Assembly: GCA_030833205.1 (NCBI GenBank)
Contig: JAURHS010000015.1
Span: 1 to 41,554, forward strand
DNA: 41,554 nucleotides
Reading direction: 5' to 3'
Source of the DNA: Prosthecobacter sp.
Lineage (GTDB): Bacteria; Verrucomicrobiota; Verrucomicrobiia; Verrucomicrobiales; Verrucomicrobiaceae
The notes beneath the pieces are model-generated. The model worked only from the letters and a program-made list of their open reading frames with translations. It searched no databases and was not told where the DNA came from. Position 1 is the first letter of the stretch, and every line of letters starts with the position of its first letter. A program made the translations under genes and the position numbers. Shown one piece after another: positions 8,441 to 17,094 of the stretch.

Positions 8441-9922
8441 ATGTCCAAATCCTCCTTCACCCTGACCACCTGGCTGATCATCGCCATCGCCAGCATTGGC
8501 TTCCTCTTCGACACCTACGAGCTGCTGATGACACCGCTGGTGGCCCCGGCAGCGATTGCTGAATTGCTCGGCGTGCCCCTCAACAATCCCCTGGTCACCG
8601 AGTGGGTGGGACGCCTGCTGTGGATTGCCGCGCTTTGCGGCGGCATCTTTGGTCTGATGGGCGGCTGGCTGGTGGATCGCTTTGGCCGCAAAACCATCAT
8701 GGGCGCCAGCATCTTTCTCTACTCACTCTCCCCATTCTGCGCCGCCTACGCCAGCTCGCTGCCTGCCTTCGTCTTTTTCCGCAGCACCACCTTCATCGGC
8801 GTGTGCGTGGAGTTTGTGGCCGCCATCACCTGGCTGGCCGAGGTCTTCAGCGACCGCAAGGAAAAGGAGAAATGGCTGGGCATCACCCAGGCCTTCGCCT
8901 CGTTGGGTGGCCTGCTGGTCACTGGCGTCAGCGTGTGGATCAGCAAGCACGGCGCCGACCTGCCACAGATGGGCCTACCCCTGGGTTTGGGAGCCGATGC
9001 GCCCTCCAGCTGGCGCTACCTCCTCATGACGGGCTTTCTCCCCGCCATCCCGATTGCCATCCTGCTGCCCTTTGTGCCTGAGTCCGAAGTCTGGCGCCAA
9101 CGCCGCGCCTCCGGCAGTCTCAAGCGCCCCAGCTTTGGCGCTCTGTTCTCCCCGGAACTGCGCCGCGTGACTCTGGTCACTGCCGGGCTTTCCGCCTGCG
9201 CCTACGGCATCGCCTTCGGCGCCCTGCAGGTCACCGTGGCCCGGGTCACGCCTGGCCTGCCGGAGCTGCGCGATGTCTCCAAGCAGCTCGCCCCGCTGCG
9301 CAAGGAAGCCGAGCAACTCAACACCCAGCTCAATGCCCTGCCCAAGGGCGATGAGGCGCGCAAGCCCCTGATTGGCAAGATCAAGGAGAACTTCGGCAAG
9401 AGCAAACCCCTCAACGACCAGGTCAAGCAGAAGGCTGATCAGGTGCAGTTGCGGCAGGAACTCGGCGGCCTGATTGGCCGCATCCTCCTTGCTGTTCTGC
9501 TCATCGTCGGCATCAGCCGCGTGGCCCTGCTGCGCATCTTCCAATGGCCGGCCGTGGTCCTGCTGCCCCTGACCTACTTCCATTACTTTGAACAAGGCGG
9601 CAGCGCCTTCCTCTGGGCCTACGGCCTCTGCGGCCTGCTCACCGTGGCCCAATTCAGTTACTTCGGCGAGTACCTGCCCAAGGTGTTCCCCATGCACCTG
9701 CGCGGCACTGGCGGCAGCTTTGCCACCAATGTTGGCGGCCGCATGATCGGCACCAGCATGGCCTTTGTGACCACCAGCCTGATCGCCCCGATGCATGCCG
9801 GCAGCGGCCCTCTGCTCCCCTCGCATGTGGCCATGGCCGCCGGTTGCGTGGGCACCAGCATTGCCATCATCAGCATCCTGCTGGGCTTCCTGCTGCCCGA
9901 GCCCAAGGCCGAGGCTGAGTGA
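8441..9922 (+). CDS. MFS transporter, sugar-porter-like, with coiled-coil loop
   Basis: Inner-membrane major facilitator of 493 residues. The N-half carries the family loop motif WLVDRFGRKT (about 76-85) between TM2 and TM3. PESEVWRQRR (about 213-222) closes the sixth segment, as in sugar and organic-acid porters. Unusually, the seventh hydrophobic segment (about 243-268) is followed by about 70 charged residues (269-341) rich in K, E, Q and L with heptad-like spacing, predicted to form an extracytoplasmic coiled-coil hairpin; hydrophobic segments then resume. Probably co-transcribed with the isomerase gene 50 bp upstream. A sugar or sugar acid is the likely substrate by context only. Confidence 0.85.
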   Translation: MSKSSFTLTTWLIIAIASIGFLFDTYELLMTPLVAPAAIAELLGVPLNNPLVTEWVGRLLWIAALCGGIFGLMGGWLVDRFGRKTIMGASIFLYSLSPFCAAYASSLPAFVFFRSTTFIGVCVEFVAAITWLAEVFSDRKEKEKWLGITQAFASLGGLLVTGVSVWISKHGADLPQMGLPLGLGADAPSSWRYLLMTGFLPAIPIAILLPFVPESEVWRQRRASGSLKRPSFGALFSPELRRVTLVTAGLSACAYGIAFGALQVTVARVTPGLPELRDVSKQLAPLRKEAEQLNTQLNALPKGDEARKPLIGKIKENFGKSKPLNDQVKQKADQVQLRQELGGLIGRILLAVLLIVGISRVALLRIFQWPAVVLLPLTYFHYFEQGGSAFLWAYGLCGLLTVAQFSYFGEYLPKVFPMHLRGTGGSFATNVGGRMIGTSMAFVTTSLIAPMHAGSGPLLPSHVAMAAGCVGTSIAIISILLGFLLPEPKAEAE

Positions 9923-9940
9923 GCCCCGAACCCAAGGCCC

Positions 9941-10001
9941 AGCCCTCGCCAGAGAGCAAGGGCTTTACCTTCCGCGGCAGGCCGGGTCCGGCCTCCCGCG
10001 G
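9941..10001 (+). terminator. Hairpin pair after the MFS gene
   Basis: A very stable dyad lies 50 bases after the stop: CCGCGG (9972-9977) and AGGCCGG (9979-9985) pair with CCGGCCT (9988-9994) and CCGCGG (9996-10001). A weaker six-base dyad precedes it (9941-9946 with 9959-9964). There is no U-tract, so this may be a factor-assisted terminator or an mRNA-stabilising hairpin. Confidence 0.45.
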
Positions 10002-10181
10002 CCGCCGCCAGCGGAATGCTGAAAATTGTGATTGAAGGCGCGCTTGGCCCCAGCCATGTCCGCAACTCAGCAGCGCGACAGCACCCCCTGCCAAGTTGGC
10101 CCCGGAAATGATGCGGGCGGCAAGGGCCGGTTCCGGCGCGCCCAGACTGTCTTCATCCCTTTCCGCACCGTTTTTGGACTC

Positions 10182-11561
10182 ATGAAAATCCTCTCGATTT
10201 TCTCACCGCCTCACCCCACTGCCCAGCACCTCGACCAAGACTCGTTTCAGCCCCGGCAGAAATGGAGGCAACTGTTGGCCCTTGGCCTTGGCCTGCTGAT
10301 GGCCAGCAGTTGCTCGCAACCTCAGAACCGCAAACCACGCAAGCCCTCATCGAACCAAGCCGCGGTGACCCACTCGCCCAGTCGCGGGGGCATGGCTCTG
10401 CCGCTCCTTGAAAGCAAGGGCATGCGCATGCTTTACCTGGGAGACTCCATGAGCCTCGGCGGATTTGGTGACCGTCTCGATCATCTCCTTCGCATCGAGT
10501 CGGAGATCAGTCAGTTGCACACCTACCTGGCCTGCGGCGTCTTCCCCTTGAGCTGGACACAGATCCCGCCCTTTGCCGGTGCCAAGACCGGCTGCGGTTA
10601 CTGCTCGATTGTTCCTGGATACCATCCACTGCAACCCCAGCGCTTTGACGATGTGCACGGCAAGCCCAGTGGCAATGTGCCCTCCTCCCATCCCGTACCC
10701 AAGATCGAGCACCTGCTGCAAAGCGTGCAACCCGAGGTGTTGGTGCTGCAGTTGGGCAACAATTTCTTCAGCTGCTTCAAGGACAAGCGCAGCATTCAGG
10801 AAGACTACCACCGCAAGTACATCCGCTCGCTGACCACGCCCTTCCTGCGTCACCTGCTCACCGCCTCACCAAGCCTCAAGCGCATCTACTGGATCACTCC
10901 ACCGCAGGCGGGAAGTGTGAGCTGGGAAATCCAGGATTTTGTCTACAACGAAATTGCCTACTGCGCCGCCGACTTTGCCACCCTCATTGACAGCCGCAAG
11001 CTCACCCACTACCCCTACAAGGTCATGGACCGCGACCAAGAGCACTTCTGGGGCGGCGAGGCCGAGCAATGGGCAGAGCGCGTGCATCAACAAATCCTCA
11101 GCGATTTGGTCGCGCGCCCCATCGAGCGTCAGGAGCCGCTGATCGAGATCTGCCGCCGCAATCCTCCCCGCATTCTGCAGGGCATGGCGGCGGTGACGCA
11201 GGGTCGGCCCATCCTGCGCGTCACGGCCAGGTTGGTGGCCTGCACTCCCATCCCCGATCCCTCTGCATTCCCTTACGGCGAGTTCCTGGTTGGCTACCGC
11301 TATCGCATCCTCAAGAAGCATCAAGGCGAGTACCGCGAACGCGAGATCCTGGTCATGCACCCCTCCTATGTGAAGAAGACGGTGCGCGACCTCAGCGCCT
11401 ACAAGATCGGCCAAAGCTATGAATTGGAGCTGGTGGAGATTGACGACAAATCCCTCTGGGCCGCCGTGAATCGCCAGGACAGCGTGGGCGAGTTTGACAT
11501 GGTGCCCTTCATCCAAGTCGCAGACGAAGCCCTGCACCCCGAGCACGCCAAAAATCGTTGA
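10182..11561 (+). CDS. SGNH-hydrolase-like lipoprotein of the O-acetylation operon, with shared C-terminal domain
   Basis: First gene of the O-acetylation operon, 459 residues. A hydrophobic segment ending LLMASSC (Cys44) suggests a lipoprotein or signal anchor. The SGNH domain (about 80-320) has YLGDSMS with Ser89, the block-III-like LQLGNN, and a DxxH site in DQEHF, so a serine esterase or acyltransferase is plausible. The last 115 residues or so form a separate domain whose three blocks (around PIPDPSAFPYGEFLVGYRY, YKIGQSYELELV and VNRQDSVGEFDMVPF) match the C-terminus of the AlgX-like protein encoded at 13838-15475. The start at the ATG before KILSIF is chosen because the signal follows it; the longest frame starts 150 bases upstream. 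The stop abuts the next start codon. Confidence 0.75.
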   Translation: MKILSIFSPPHPTAQHLDQDSFQPRQKWRQLLALGLGLLMASSCSQPQNRKPRKPSSNQAAVTHSPSRGGMALPLLESKGMRMLYLGDSMSLGGFGDRLDHLLRIESEISQLHTYLACGVFPLSWTQIPPFAGAKTGCGYCSIVPGYHPLQPQRFDDVHGKPSGNVPSSHPVPKIEHLLQSVQPEVLVLQLGNNFFSCFKDKRSIQEDYHRKYIRSLTTPFLRHLLTASPSLKRIYWITPPQAGSVSWEIQDFVYNEIAYCAADFATLIDSRKLTHYPYKVMDRDQEHFWGGEAEQWAERVHQQILSDLVARPIERQEPLIEICRRNPPRILQGMAAVTQGRPILRVTARLVACTPIPDPSAFPYGEFLVGYRYRILKKHQGEYREREILVMHPSYVKKTVRDLSAYKIGQSYELELVEIDDKSLWAAVNRQDSVGEFDMVPFIQVADEALHPEHAKNR

Positions 11562-12344
11562 ATGCGCCAGGCCCAATGCCTCCGCCCCCTCAAGCGCGTG
11601 CTGCTTGCTTCATGGGCCGCGCTTGGACTCTGCCAGTGTCAGCTTGCACCGACCACCTCATGGCCAGTGTCTCCCGCGGCGCTTGGCAGCAGCGGCAGGG
11701 TGCTCATGGTTGGTGACTCGCTGAGCGTTGGCGCATTTGGCGAGGCCATTCAGCAGTACCTGTTTCAAAAGGTGGGCACACGCAAAACCTACCTGTACGC
11801 CTCCTGCGGCTCCTCGGTGCAGCACTGGCTTTCCTTCACCGACACCTTCACCTCTTCCTGCGGCTACCGCGAGACTAGACCCGGGGTGCAGCGCGTGATG
11901 GAACATGCAAAGGGCAGGCGCCCGGTCGCCATGCCCACCCCCAAGATTGAAACCCTGCTGCGCAACATTCGCCCCGACACCCTCATCGTGCAGTTGGGCA
12001 CCAATCACTACGACGACCTCAAACGCCTGAGCAGCGCCACCCTGCGCGAGGAGCGCGCACGCATCGAGACCTTCGCCGCCGCTCTGGACAGCAACCCCCA
12101 TCGCCCGCGCTTCATCATCTGGATTGCGCCACCAGACTCCTCCAGGTACTCCAACAGTGTCGAGAATGCCGTGGAGCACGCCATCCTGGAAAGTTGCCGC
12201 AGGCATCGCATCATGGTGGTGCGCTCCCGCGCCCTGACGCGCTACCAACGCGGTCGCAGCGGCAGCGACGGCGTGCACTACAATGAAACAGCCGCCAAAG
12301 CATGGGCCGCCTGGGTGATCCGCGGCATTGATCCCCGCTTCTGA
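11562..12344 (+). CDS. SGNH-hydrolase-like secreted protein of the O-acetylation operon
   Basis: A 260-residue SGNH protein. The N-terminus is basic then hydrophobic with LGLCQC, a possible but imperfect lipobox. Block I is MVGDSLSVG (Ser53), block III is VQLGTNHYDD, and block V is SDGVHY, giving Ser, Asn, Asp and His in the expected order. It resembles the SGNH domain of the preceding gene, including a conserved stretch before PTPKIETLL, so the two probably arose by duplication; this copy lacks the extra C-terminal domain. The ATG directly follows the upstream TGA, which suggests translational coupling. Role inferred from context: acyl transfer to, or removal from, the exported polysaccharide. 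Confidence 0.75.
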   Translation: MRQAQCLRPLKRVLLASWAALGLCQCQLAPTTSWPVSPAALGSSGRVLMVGDSLSVGAFGEAIQQYLFQKVGTRKTYLYASCGSSVQHWLSFTDTFTSSCGYRETRPGVQRVMEHAKGRRPVAMPTPKIETLLRNIRPDTLIVQLGTNHYDDLKRLSSATLREERARIETFAAALDSNPHRPRFIIWIAPPDSSRYSNSVENAVEHAILESCRRHRIMVVRSRALTRYQRGRSGSDGVHYNETAAKAWAAWVIRGIDPRF

Positions 12345-12380
12345 CCCTTACCACGACCCACAGCGAAGTCCTCACACTTC

Positions 12381-13835
12381 ATGGTTTTCAGCTCCAACCT
12401 GTTTTTATTCTTCTTTCTGCCGCTGGTGCTGGCGGCCTATTTCCTTTGTCCGTCGCGCTGGCGGCCACATCTGCTCACCCTCTGCGGCCTGTTTTTTTAC
12501 GGCTGGTCCAACCCCCTCTTCATCACCCTGATGCTGCTGACCACCTCGGTGGATTACGCGGCGGGCCTCCTGATGGCCGGGGGCCGTGGCAGGGCGGATG
12601 CAGGCAGCATCAGCCTGCCCATCCTCGATGTGGGCGGGCCGCGCAGCCGCCGCCAAAAATCCGCGCTGGCCTTGAGTCTTGGCTGCAACCTCGCCCTGCT
12701 TGGCTTTTTCAAATACTTCAACTTTGGCGTCGAAGCCCTGCGTCAACTCGCCACCAGCCTTGGCCTTGGCGCCTTGATCCAGGGCCCGGTGCTTGAAGTG
12801 GCCCTGCCGCTGGGCATCAGCTTCTACACCTTCCAATCAATGAGCTACACCGTGGATGTGTATCGCGGCCATGTCGCAGCTCTGCGCAGCTTCCCGCTTT
12901 TCATCTCCTTTGTGACGATGTTTCCGCAACTGGTGGCCGGACCCATCATCCGCTTCCGCGATGTTCACGATCAGATCCTCAACCGCAGCCACACCCTTGA
13001 AAAGTTCACCCGTGGCCTGGCCTTTTTCATCATCGGCCTGGGCAAGAAGGTGGTGCTTGGCAATCCCTGCGGCCGCATCGCCGACACCTGCTTTGGCGCC
13101 GACAGCCTCAACGCTCTTGAAGCCTGGAGCGGCATGTTGGCCTATGCGATGCAGATCTACTTCGACTTCAGCGGCTACAGCGACATGGCCGTAGGCCTGG
13201 GCCTGATGATTGGCTTTGTGCTGCCGCGCAACTTCGACTCACCCTACCGCTCGCAGGGCGTTACGGATTTTTGGCGGCGCTGGCACATCACCCTCTCGAC
13301 CTGGCTGCGCGATTATCTCTATGTCACCCTCGGCGGCAATCGCCTCGGCACCAAACGCACCTACCTCAACCTGTTCCTGGTGATGCTGCTCGGCGGCCTC
13401 TGGCATGGAGCCAGTTGGAACTTCATCATTTGGGGCGGCGCTCATGGCTTGTGGCTGGCAGCGGAGCGCTTTCTCAAGCCGCGCCTGAGTTGGAGACCTT
13501 CCGCACTGACGGGCACCCTACTGACCTTTCTTGGTGTCAGTCTGCTCTGGGTGCCCTTCCGCGCCCACAGCCTCGCAGACACGATGAATTATCTGGGCTT
13601 CCTTCTCGGCAGCGGAGGCAGTGGCGCGCCGCTGGTCTGGTCTTCCATCAGTTCGCCCTATCTGTTGGGATCTCTGCTGCTGGCCGTCCTGATTGCCTTT
13701 GCCGGTCGCAGTTCCTGGGAGTTGACACGCCAACTCAAGGCGGGCCGCGCGCTGATGCTGCTGGCCCTGCTGGCCCTGAGCCTCTCACTGCTGGCCAGCC
13801 AGAGTTACAACCCCTTCATCTATTTCAACTTCTAA
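12381..13835 (+). CDS. MBOAT-family O-acyltransferase (AlgI-like)
   Basis: Polytopic inner-membrane protein of 484 residues that passes acetyl groups across the membrane to polysaccharide-modifying partners, as AlgI does for alginate and DltB for teichoic acid. It begins MVFSSNLFLFFFLPLVL, a classic opening for the family. The signature GGLWHGASWNFIIWGGAHG carries the invariant histidine (His342) and a second one (His355). Further typical segments are SYTVDVYRG, FPQLVAGPIIRF and YFDFSGYSDMA. Length is normal. The AlgX-like gene starts two bases after the stop. The polymer is not identifiable: no polymerase or glycosyltransferase gene is present in the window. Confidence 0.95.
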   Translation: MVFSSNLFLFFFLPLVLAAYFLCPSRWRPHLLTLCGLFFYGWSNPLFITLMLLTTSVDYAAGLLMAGGRGRADAGSISLPILDVGGPRSRRQKSALALSLGCNLALLGFFKYFNFGVEALRQLATSLGLGALIQGPVLEVALPLGISFYTFQSMSYTVDVYRGHVAALRSFPLFISFVTMFPQLVAGPIIRFRDVHDQILNRSHTLEKFTRGLAFFIIGLGKKVVLGNPCGRIADTCFGADSLNALEAWSGMLAYAMQIYFDFSGYSDMAVGLGLMIGFVLPRNFDSPYRSQGVTDFWRRWHITLSTWLRDYLYVTLGGNRLGTKRTYLNLFLVMLLGGLWHGASWNFIIWGGAHGLWLAAERFLKPRLSWRPSALTGTLLTFLGVSLLWVPFRAHSLADTMNYLGFLLGSGGSGAPLVWSSISSPYLLGSLLLAVLIAFAGRSSWELTRQLKAGRALMLLALLALSLSLLASQSYNPFIYFNF

Positions 13836-13837
13836 GC

Positions 13838-15475
13838 ATGAGCGCGCATCCCCAAGCCCAAAGCGGCGAGGCGCAGGCCATCGCCGACATCGCCGCAAGC
13901 CGCAGCAGCAAGGCGGCCAAGGTCCTGCTTTGCGGCGGTTTCCTGCTGCTGATTGCGGCGGTGGCACTGAGCAATCTCCGGCCCCTGCGGCAGTCCTGGC
14001 AGCACTTGGCAACAGCCCTGATCCATGGCCAGGGCAGGACAGAGGGCAGCCCCTGGCAACGCCTGCTGCAACACAATGAAGCCGTGTTGGATGCGCTGCG
14101 TGCCGTGGACAAGGCCTACGACGATCAATCCCCCTTCTGTGTGGCCCTGCAACCGCAGGTGCAGGCCGCCCTCTGTGCGATGGGCGAAGGCGGCGATGAG
14201 GTGCTCATGGGCCGCGCAGGCTGGTTGTTTCATCGCAGTGGCCTGCGCGCCCTGACGCGCGACGCAGGGGCAGCCCAAGGTCCACAGGCAAGCGCCTCCA
14301 TCCGCGCCATCGCCGAGTTGGCCGACTTCCTCAAAAAACGCGGCATCGCTCTGGTGCTGCTGCCCATGCCACCGAAACTCGCCGTGCATCCCGAGGCTTT
14401 GGGCCGTGACCTACCCGCGCAGGTGCTTGAGCCCGCCTGGTGGTCCGCATGGAAAGCTCAGGCCCAGCGCGCAGGTGCCGAGGTCTTTGATCCCCTGCCC
14501 CTGCTGCGGCAATGGCGCAAGGAACAGCGTGAGGCGCTTTATCTGCGAACCGACACCCATTGGACAGCCGCCACCATGCAGCGTTGCGCCGAGGCCCTGG
14601 CCACTCACCTGCAAACCCATCATGGCCTTGTGGCCAAGCCGGATGCCGCTGCCCGCACTCTGGCGCAAAAGCAGACGGCCCACGGCGACCTGCAACGCAT
14701 GCTGCGCCTGCCTGCAGGATCAACGCAGTTCCTGCCGCAGGAAATCCCCATTGCCCAAGTCCGCAACGCCGAGGGCCTGCCCTGGCCGATGAGCAACCGC
14801 GGCTCCCTACTTCTGCTCGGCGACAGCTTCTGCAACATCTACAGCCAAGCCAGTCTGGGCTGGGGCAGCGGCGCTGGATTCGCCGAGCATCTCGGCCGAG
14901 CCCTGGGCCAACCGATCAACGCCATGCTGCGCAATGGCGATGGCGCCTTTGCCACCCGCGCCATGCTCTCGCGAGCCCTGCAGACCGGTGATGACCGACT
15001 TGAAGGTTGCAGCGTCCTGGTCTGGGAATTTGATGCCACCCAGATCCTCGAAGGTCAGTGGAAGTCGCTGCGCTATGAACTGGGCAAGGCCCCGCCCTCG
15101 TCATTTTTGGAGCTTGCCCCCAAGAGCCGCCAACGCCTCATCGGCAGCGTGGTCAGCCTCTCTCCCACGCCCCTGCCCGGCAGCGTCGCCTACCGCGACT
15201 TTGTCGGCACTCTGCATCTGCGCGGATTGCGCACTGCCGAGGGTGGAGCGCTGTCTGCCACTGAGGTCCTGGCCTACGGCCTGGCCATGCAGGACAACCG
15301 CCTGACAGCGCTGGCCCAATTGCGCCCCGGGGATGAAGTCGAGGTTGAACTTCGGCCCTGGGCGGAAAAGGAAACCGAGATGGGCCCGCTGAATCGCGGC
15401 GAGCCACAGGGGGATCTCTTCTTGCAACCCATTCATTGGTTGGATAGCCTGCGGCCCCTCCCCTCTGAGCCCTGA
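13838..15475 (+). CDS. AlgJ/AlgX-like acetyltransferase with shared C-terminal domain
   Basis: A 545-residue partner of the MBOAT protein. One N-terminal membrane anchor (about 29-46) precedes an extracytoplasmic SGNH-like domain of the AlgJ/AlgX family. The DxH motif lies in LRTDTHW (Asp239, His241) and the nucleophile in LLLGDSF (Ser330). The family transfers acetyl groups onto exported polysaccharide. After the catalytic domain, about 105 residues (from 15140) repeat the C-terminal domain of the operon's first protein, with PTPLPGSVAYRDFVG, LRPGDEVEVELRPW and LNRGEPQGDLFLQPI as the matching blocks. The start is the ATG two bases after the MBOAT stop; the longer open frame reaches back through the MBOAT gene in another reading frame and is not credible. 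Confidence 0.88.
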   Translation: MSAHPQAQSGEAQAIADIAASRSSKAAKVLLCGGFLLLIAAVALSNLRPLRQSWQHLATALIHGQGRTEGSPWQRLLQHNEAVLDALRAVDKAYDDQSPFCVALQPQVQAALCAMGEGGDEVLMGRAGWLFHRSGLRALTRDAGAAQGPQASASIRAIAELADFLKKRGIALVLLPMPPKLAVHPEALGRDLPAQVLEPAWWSAWKAQAQRAGAEVFDPLPLLRQWRKEQREALYLRTDTHWTAATMQRCAEALATHLQTHHGLVAKPDAAARTLAQKQTAHGDLQRMLRLPAGSTQFLPQEIPIAQVRNAEGLPWPMSNRGSLLLLGDSFCNIYSQASLGWGSGAGFAEHLGRALGQPINAMLRNGDGAFATRAMLSRALQTGDDRLEGCSVLVWEFDATQILEGQWKSLRYELGKAPPSSFLELAPKSRQRLIGSVVSLSPTPLPGSVAYRDFVGTLHLRGLRTAEGGALSATEVLAYGLAMQDNRLTALAQLRPGDEVEVELRPWAEKETEMGPLNRGEPQGDLFLQPIHWLDSLRPLPSEP

Positions 15476-15483
15476 GCCAACCC

Positions 15484-16485
15484 ATGTTTCGCCGCCTGCC
15501 ACGCGCCGCCCGCTTCCTGCTTCTTGTTGCTGCCTTGTGCTCCAGCCTGCCTGGCCTACGGGCCCAATCGCCGCTGCTGCAATGGCTGCGGCAAGAGGGA
15601 GACCCGGCCCACGCAAGCCCGCATCAGGGACAGGGCTCCTGGCGCTTTTTGCGCAGTGAGCTGCGCCATCTCGCAGAAATCACCGACCCCAGCACTGCTG
15701 GCAAGGCCGCTGAAAAGGCCCTGCCCGCCTTGGCGGCCTATCATCAGGCCTTGGCTGCCCGACAGATTCGGCTCATCCTTGTGCCCATCCCCGAGAAGGC
15801 AAGGATGCGTGCGGATCAGTTGCAACCGCCGCTCTCAGCAACCGACATCGCCCAACTCGATCAGGCCAGCAAGGCCCTCTACGACCAACTACGCGCCAAG
15901 GGCCTTGAGGTTCTGGATTTCAGCGCTGACTACCGCGCTGAACTCAAGCGCGGCGAGGATCCTGGATACTGCCGGAGCGACTCGCACTTTTCACCCAAGC
16001 TCTGTGAGTTCACCGCCAATCAGCTCGCCTCGGCGCTGCGCAGCACCCTGCCCAAGGCAGAACCTTCCCTGGGTCCATTCAAGAGCCGTGAGCTGCAAGT
16101 CAGTTTTTCCGGTGACCTCGCTCAAGACAAGGCACAGGAGACCCTCAGCTGCCGGCAAGTCACCTTGGGCGGCGCGCGCATTGAGCCAGCAGAGAGCTCC
16201 CCACTTCTGTTGTTGGGCGACTCGCACTGCCTGATCTTTCACGCGGGCGGTGACATGCTTGCCTCCTCCAGCGGCCTCTGCGACCACCTCACCGCCGCCA
16301 CTGGCCTGGTGCCTGCCGTGGTTGCCGTGCGCGGCGGAGGCGCGACAACCTCGCGCATCAACCTCTACCGCAAGGCCAATAAGGACCCCGCCTTTCTGGC
16401 CAAGACCAAGGTGGTGCTCTGGTGCCTTGCGGCCCGCGACCTCACCCAGGCCATGGATTGGAAGATTGTGCCCTTGGCGAAATAG
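15484..16485 (+). CDS. Second AlgJ/AlgX-like acetyltransferase, secreted
   Basis: A 333-residue protein with a signal peptide (about 1-27, ending LRAQ) and a single AlgJ/AlgX-like domain. The conserved DSH motif is in CRSDSHFSP (Asp166, His168) and the nucleophile in LLLLGDSH (Ser247). It is shorter than its neighbour and lacks the extra C-terminal domain. It begins eight bases after the previous stop, so it is the last gene of the O-acetylation operon. Two such proteins beside one MBOAT parallels alginate systems, where a membrane-anchored AlgJ and a periplasmic AlgX both act; whether both here are active on the same polymer is inference. Confidence 0.8.
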   Translation: MFRRLPRAARFLLLVAALCSSLPGLRAQSPLLQWLRQEGDPAHASPHQGQGSWRFLRSELRHLAEITDPSTAGKAAEKALPALAAYHQALAARQIRLILVPIPEKARMRADQLQPPLSATDIAQLDQASKALYDQLRAKGLEVLDFSADYRAELKRGEDPGYCRSDSHFSPKLCEFTANQLASALRSTLPKAEPSLGPFKSRELQVSFSGDLAQDKAQETLSCRQVTLGGARIEPAESSPLLLLGDSHCLIFHAGGDMLASSSGLCDHLTAATGLVPAVVAVRGGGATTSRINLYRKANKDPAFLAKTKVVLWCLAARDLTQAMDWKIVPLAK

Positions 16486-16507
16486 GGACTCAAGGATTCA
16501 GGGCAGG

Positions 16508-16526
16508 CTGGCCTGATGACGGCCAG
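16508..16526 (+). terminator. Short hairpin between O-acetylation operon and sigma factor
   Basis: CTGGCC (16508-16513) pairs with GGCCAG (16521-16526) across a seven-base loop, 23 bases after the acetyltransferase stop. There is no U-tract, so termination is only suggested. Confidence 0.35.
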
Positions 16527-16578
16527 TTGCTGGAGATTGTCGAGTTGTCGCCTTGCCCCGCGTAATCCCCGGCAATCC

Positions 16579-17094
16579 ATGCTGACCACGGAAAACCTCA
16601 CCGCCATCCTGCTTGCTGAGCGCCTGGCGCTCACCGCTTTTTTTGCCAGCATCACCCATGACTTTCATCTCGCCGAGGATGTGTTTCAGGAGATCTGCAT
16701 CAAGGCCCTGAAACGCAGCGAGAGCTTTCAAAGCCCGGCCCACCTGATTCATTGGAGCCGTTTGAGCGGCAAAAACCGCTGCATTGATCTGCTGCGCGCA
16801 AGGCATGGTCGGCATGTGGGCTTGAGCCCTGAAATGCTCGATCTGCTGGCCCAGGAATGGCCGACGCAGGAGGGCCTCAAGCCCATGCAACGGGCACTGG
16901 CACACTGCCTGCGGCAACTCAATGACAACAAGCGCGGGCTGTTGCGCCTGCGCTACTTTGAGGGCCGCAAGTGCGCTGAAGTCGCCTCCATCACGGGACG
17001 CAAAATTGAAACCATCTACCAGGCTCTCGCCCGCCTTCACCGCGAATTGGGCGACTGCATCCGCCAACGACTCAGCACCCCAGCAAGCCCATGA
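16579..17094 (+). CDS. ECF-type RNA polymerase sigma factor
   Basis: A 171-residue two-domain sigma-70 family protein. Region 2 carries HLAEDVFQEICIKAL, the typical core-binding helix. Region 4 carries LLRLRYFEGRKCAEVASITG followed by the recognition helix around KIETIYQALARLH. This is the ECF type abundant in Planctomycetota and Verrucomicrobiota. The ATG at this site is chosen because region 2 follows directly; the longest frame adds 21 residues. It overlaps the anti-sigma-like gene by four bases (ATGA), so the two are translationally coupled. By position it is expected to control the five DUF1552/DUF1592/SGNH genes that follow; no target promoter motif could be verified. Confidence 0.92.
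   Translation: MLTTENLTAILLAERLALTAFFASITHDFHLAEDVFQEICIKALKRSESFQSPAHLIHWSRLSGKNRCIDLLRARHGRHVGLSPEMLDLLAQEWPTQEGLKPMQRALAHCLRQLNDNKRGLLRLRYFEGRKCAEVASITGRKIETIYQALARLHRELGDCIRQRLSTPASP

Noticed and set aside
13271..13837. N-terminal extension of the AlgX-like protein into a 734-residue product
   Set aside because: The extension lies wholly inside the MBOAT gene in another frame; a start two bases after the MBOAT stop with a membrane anchor fits better.
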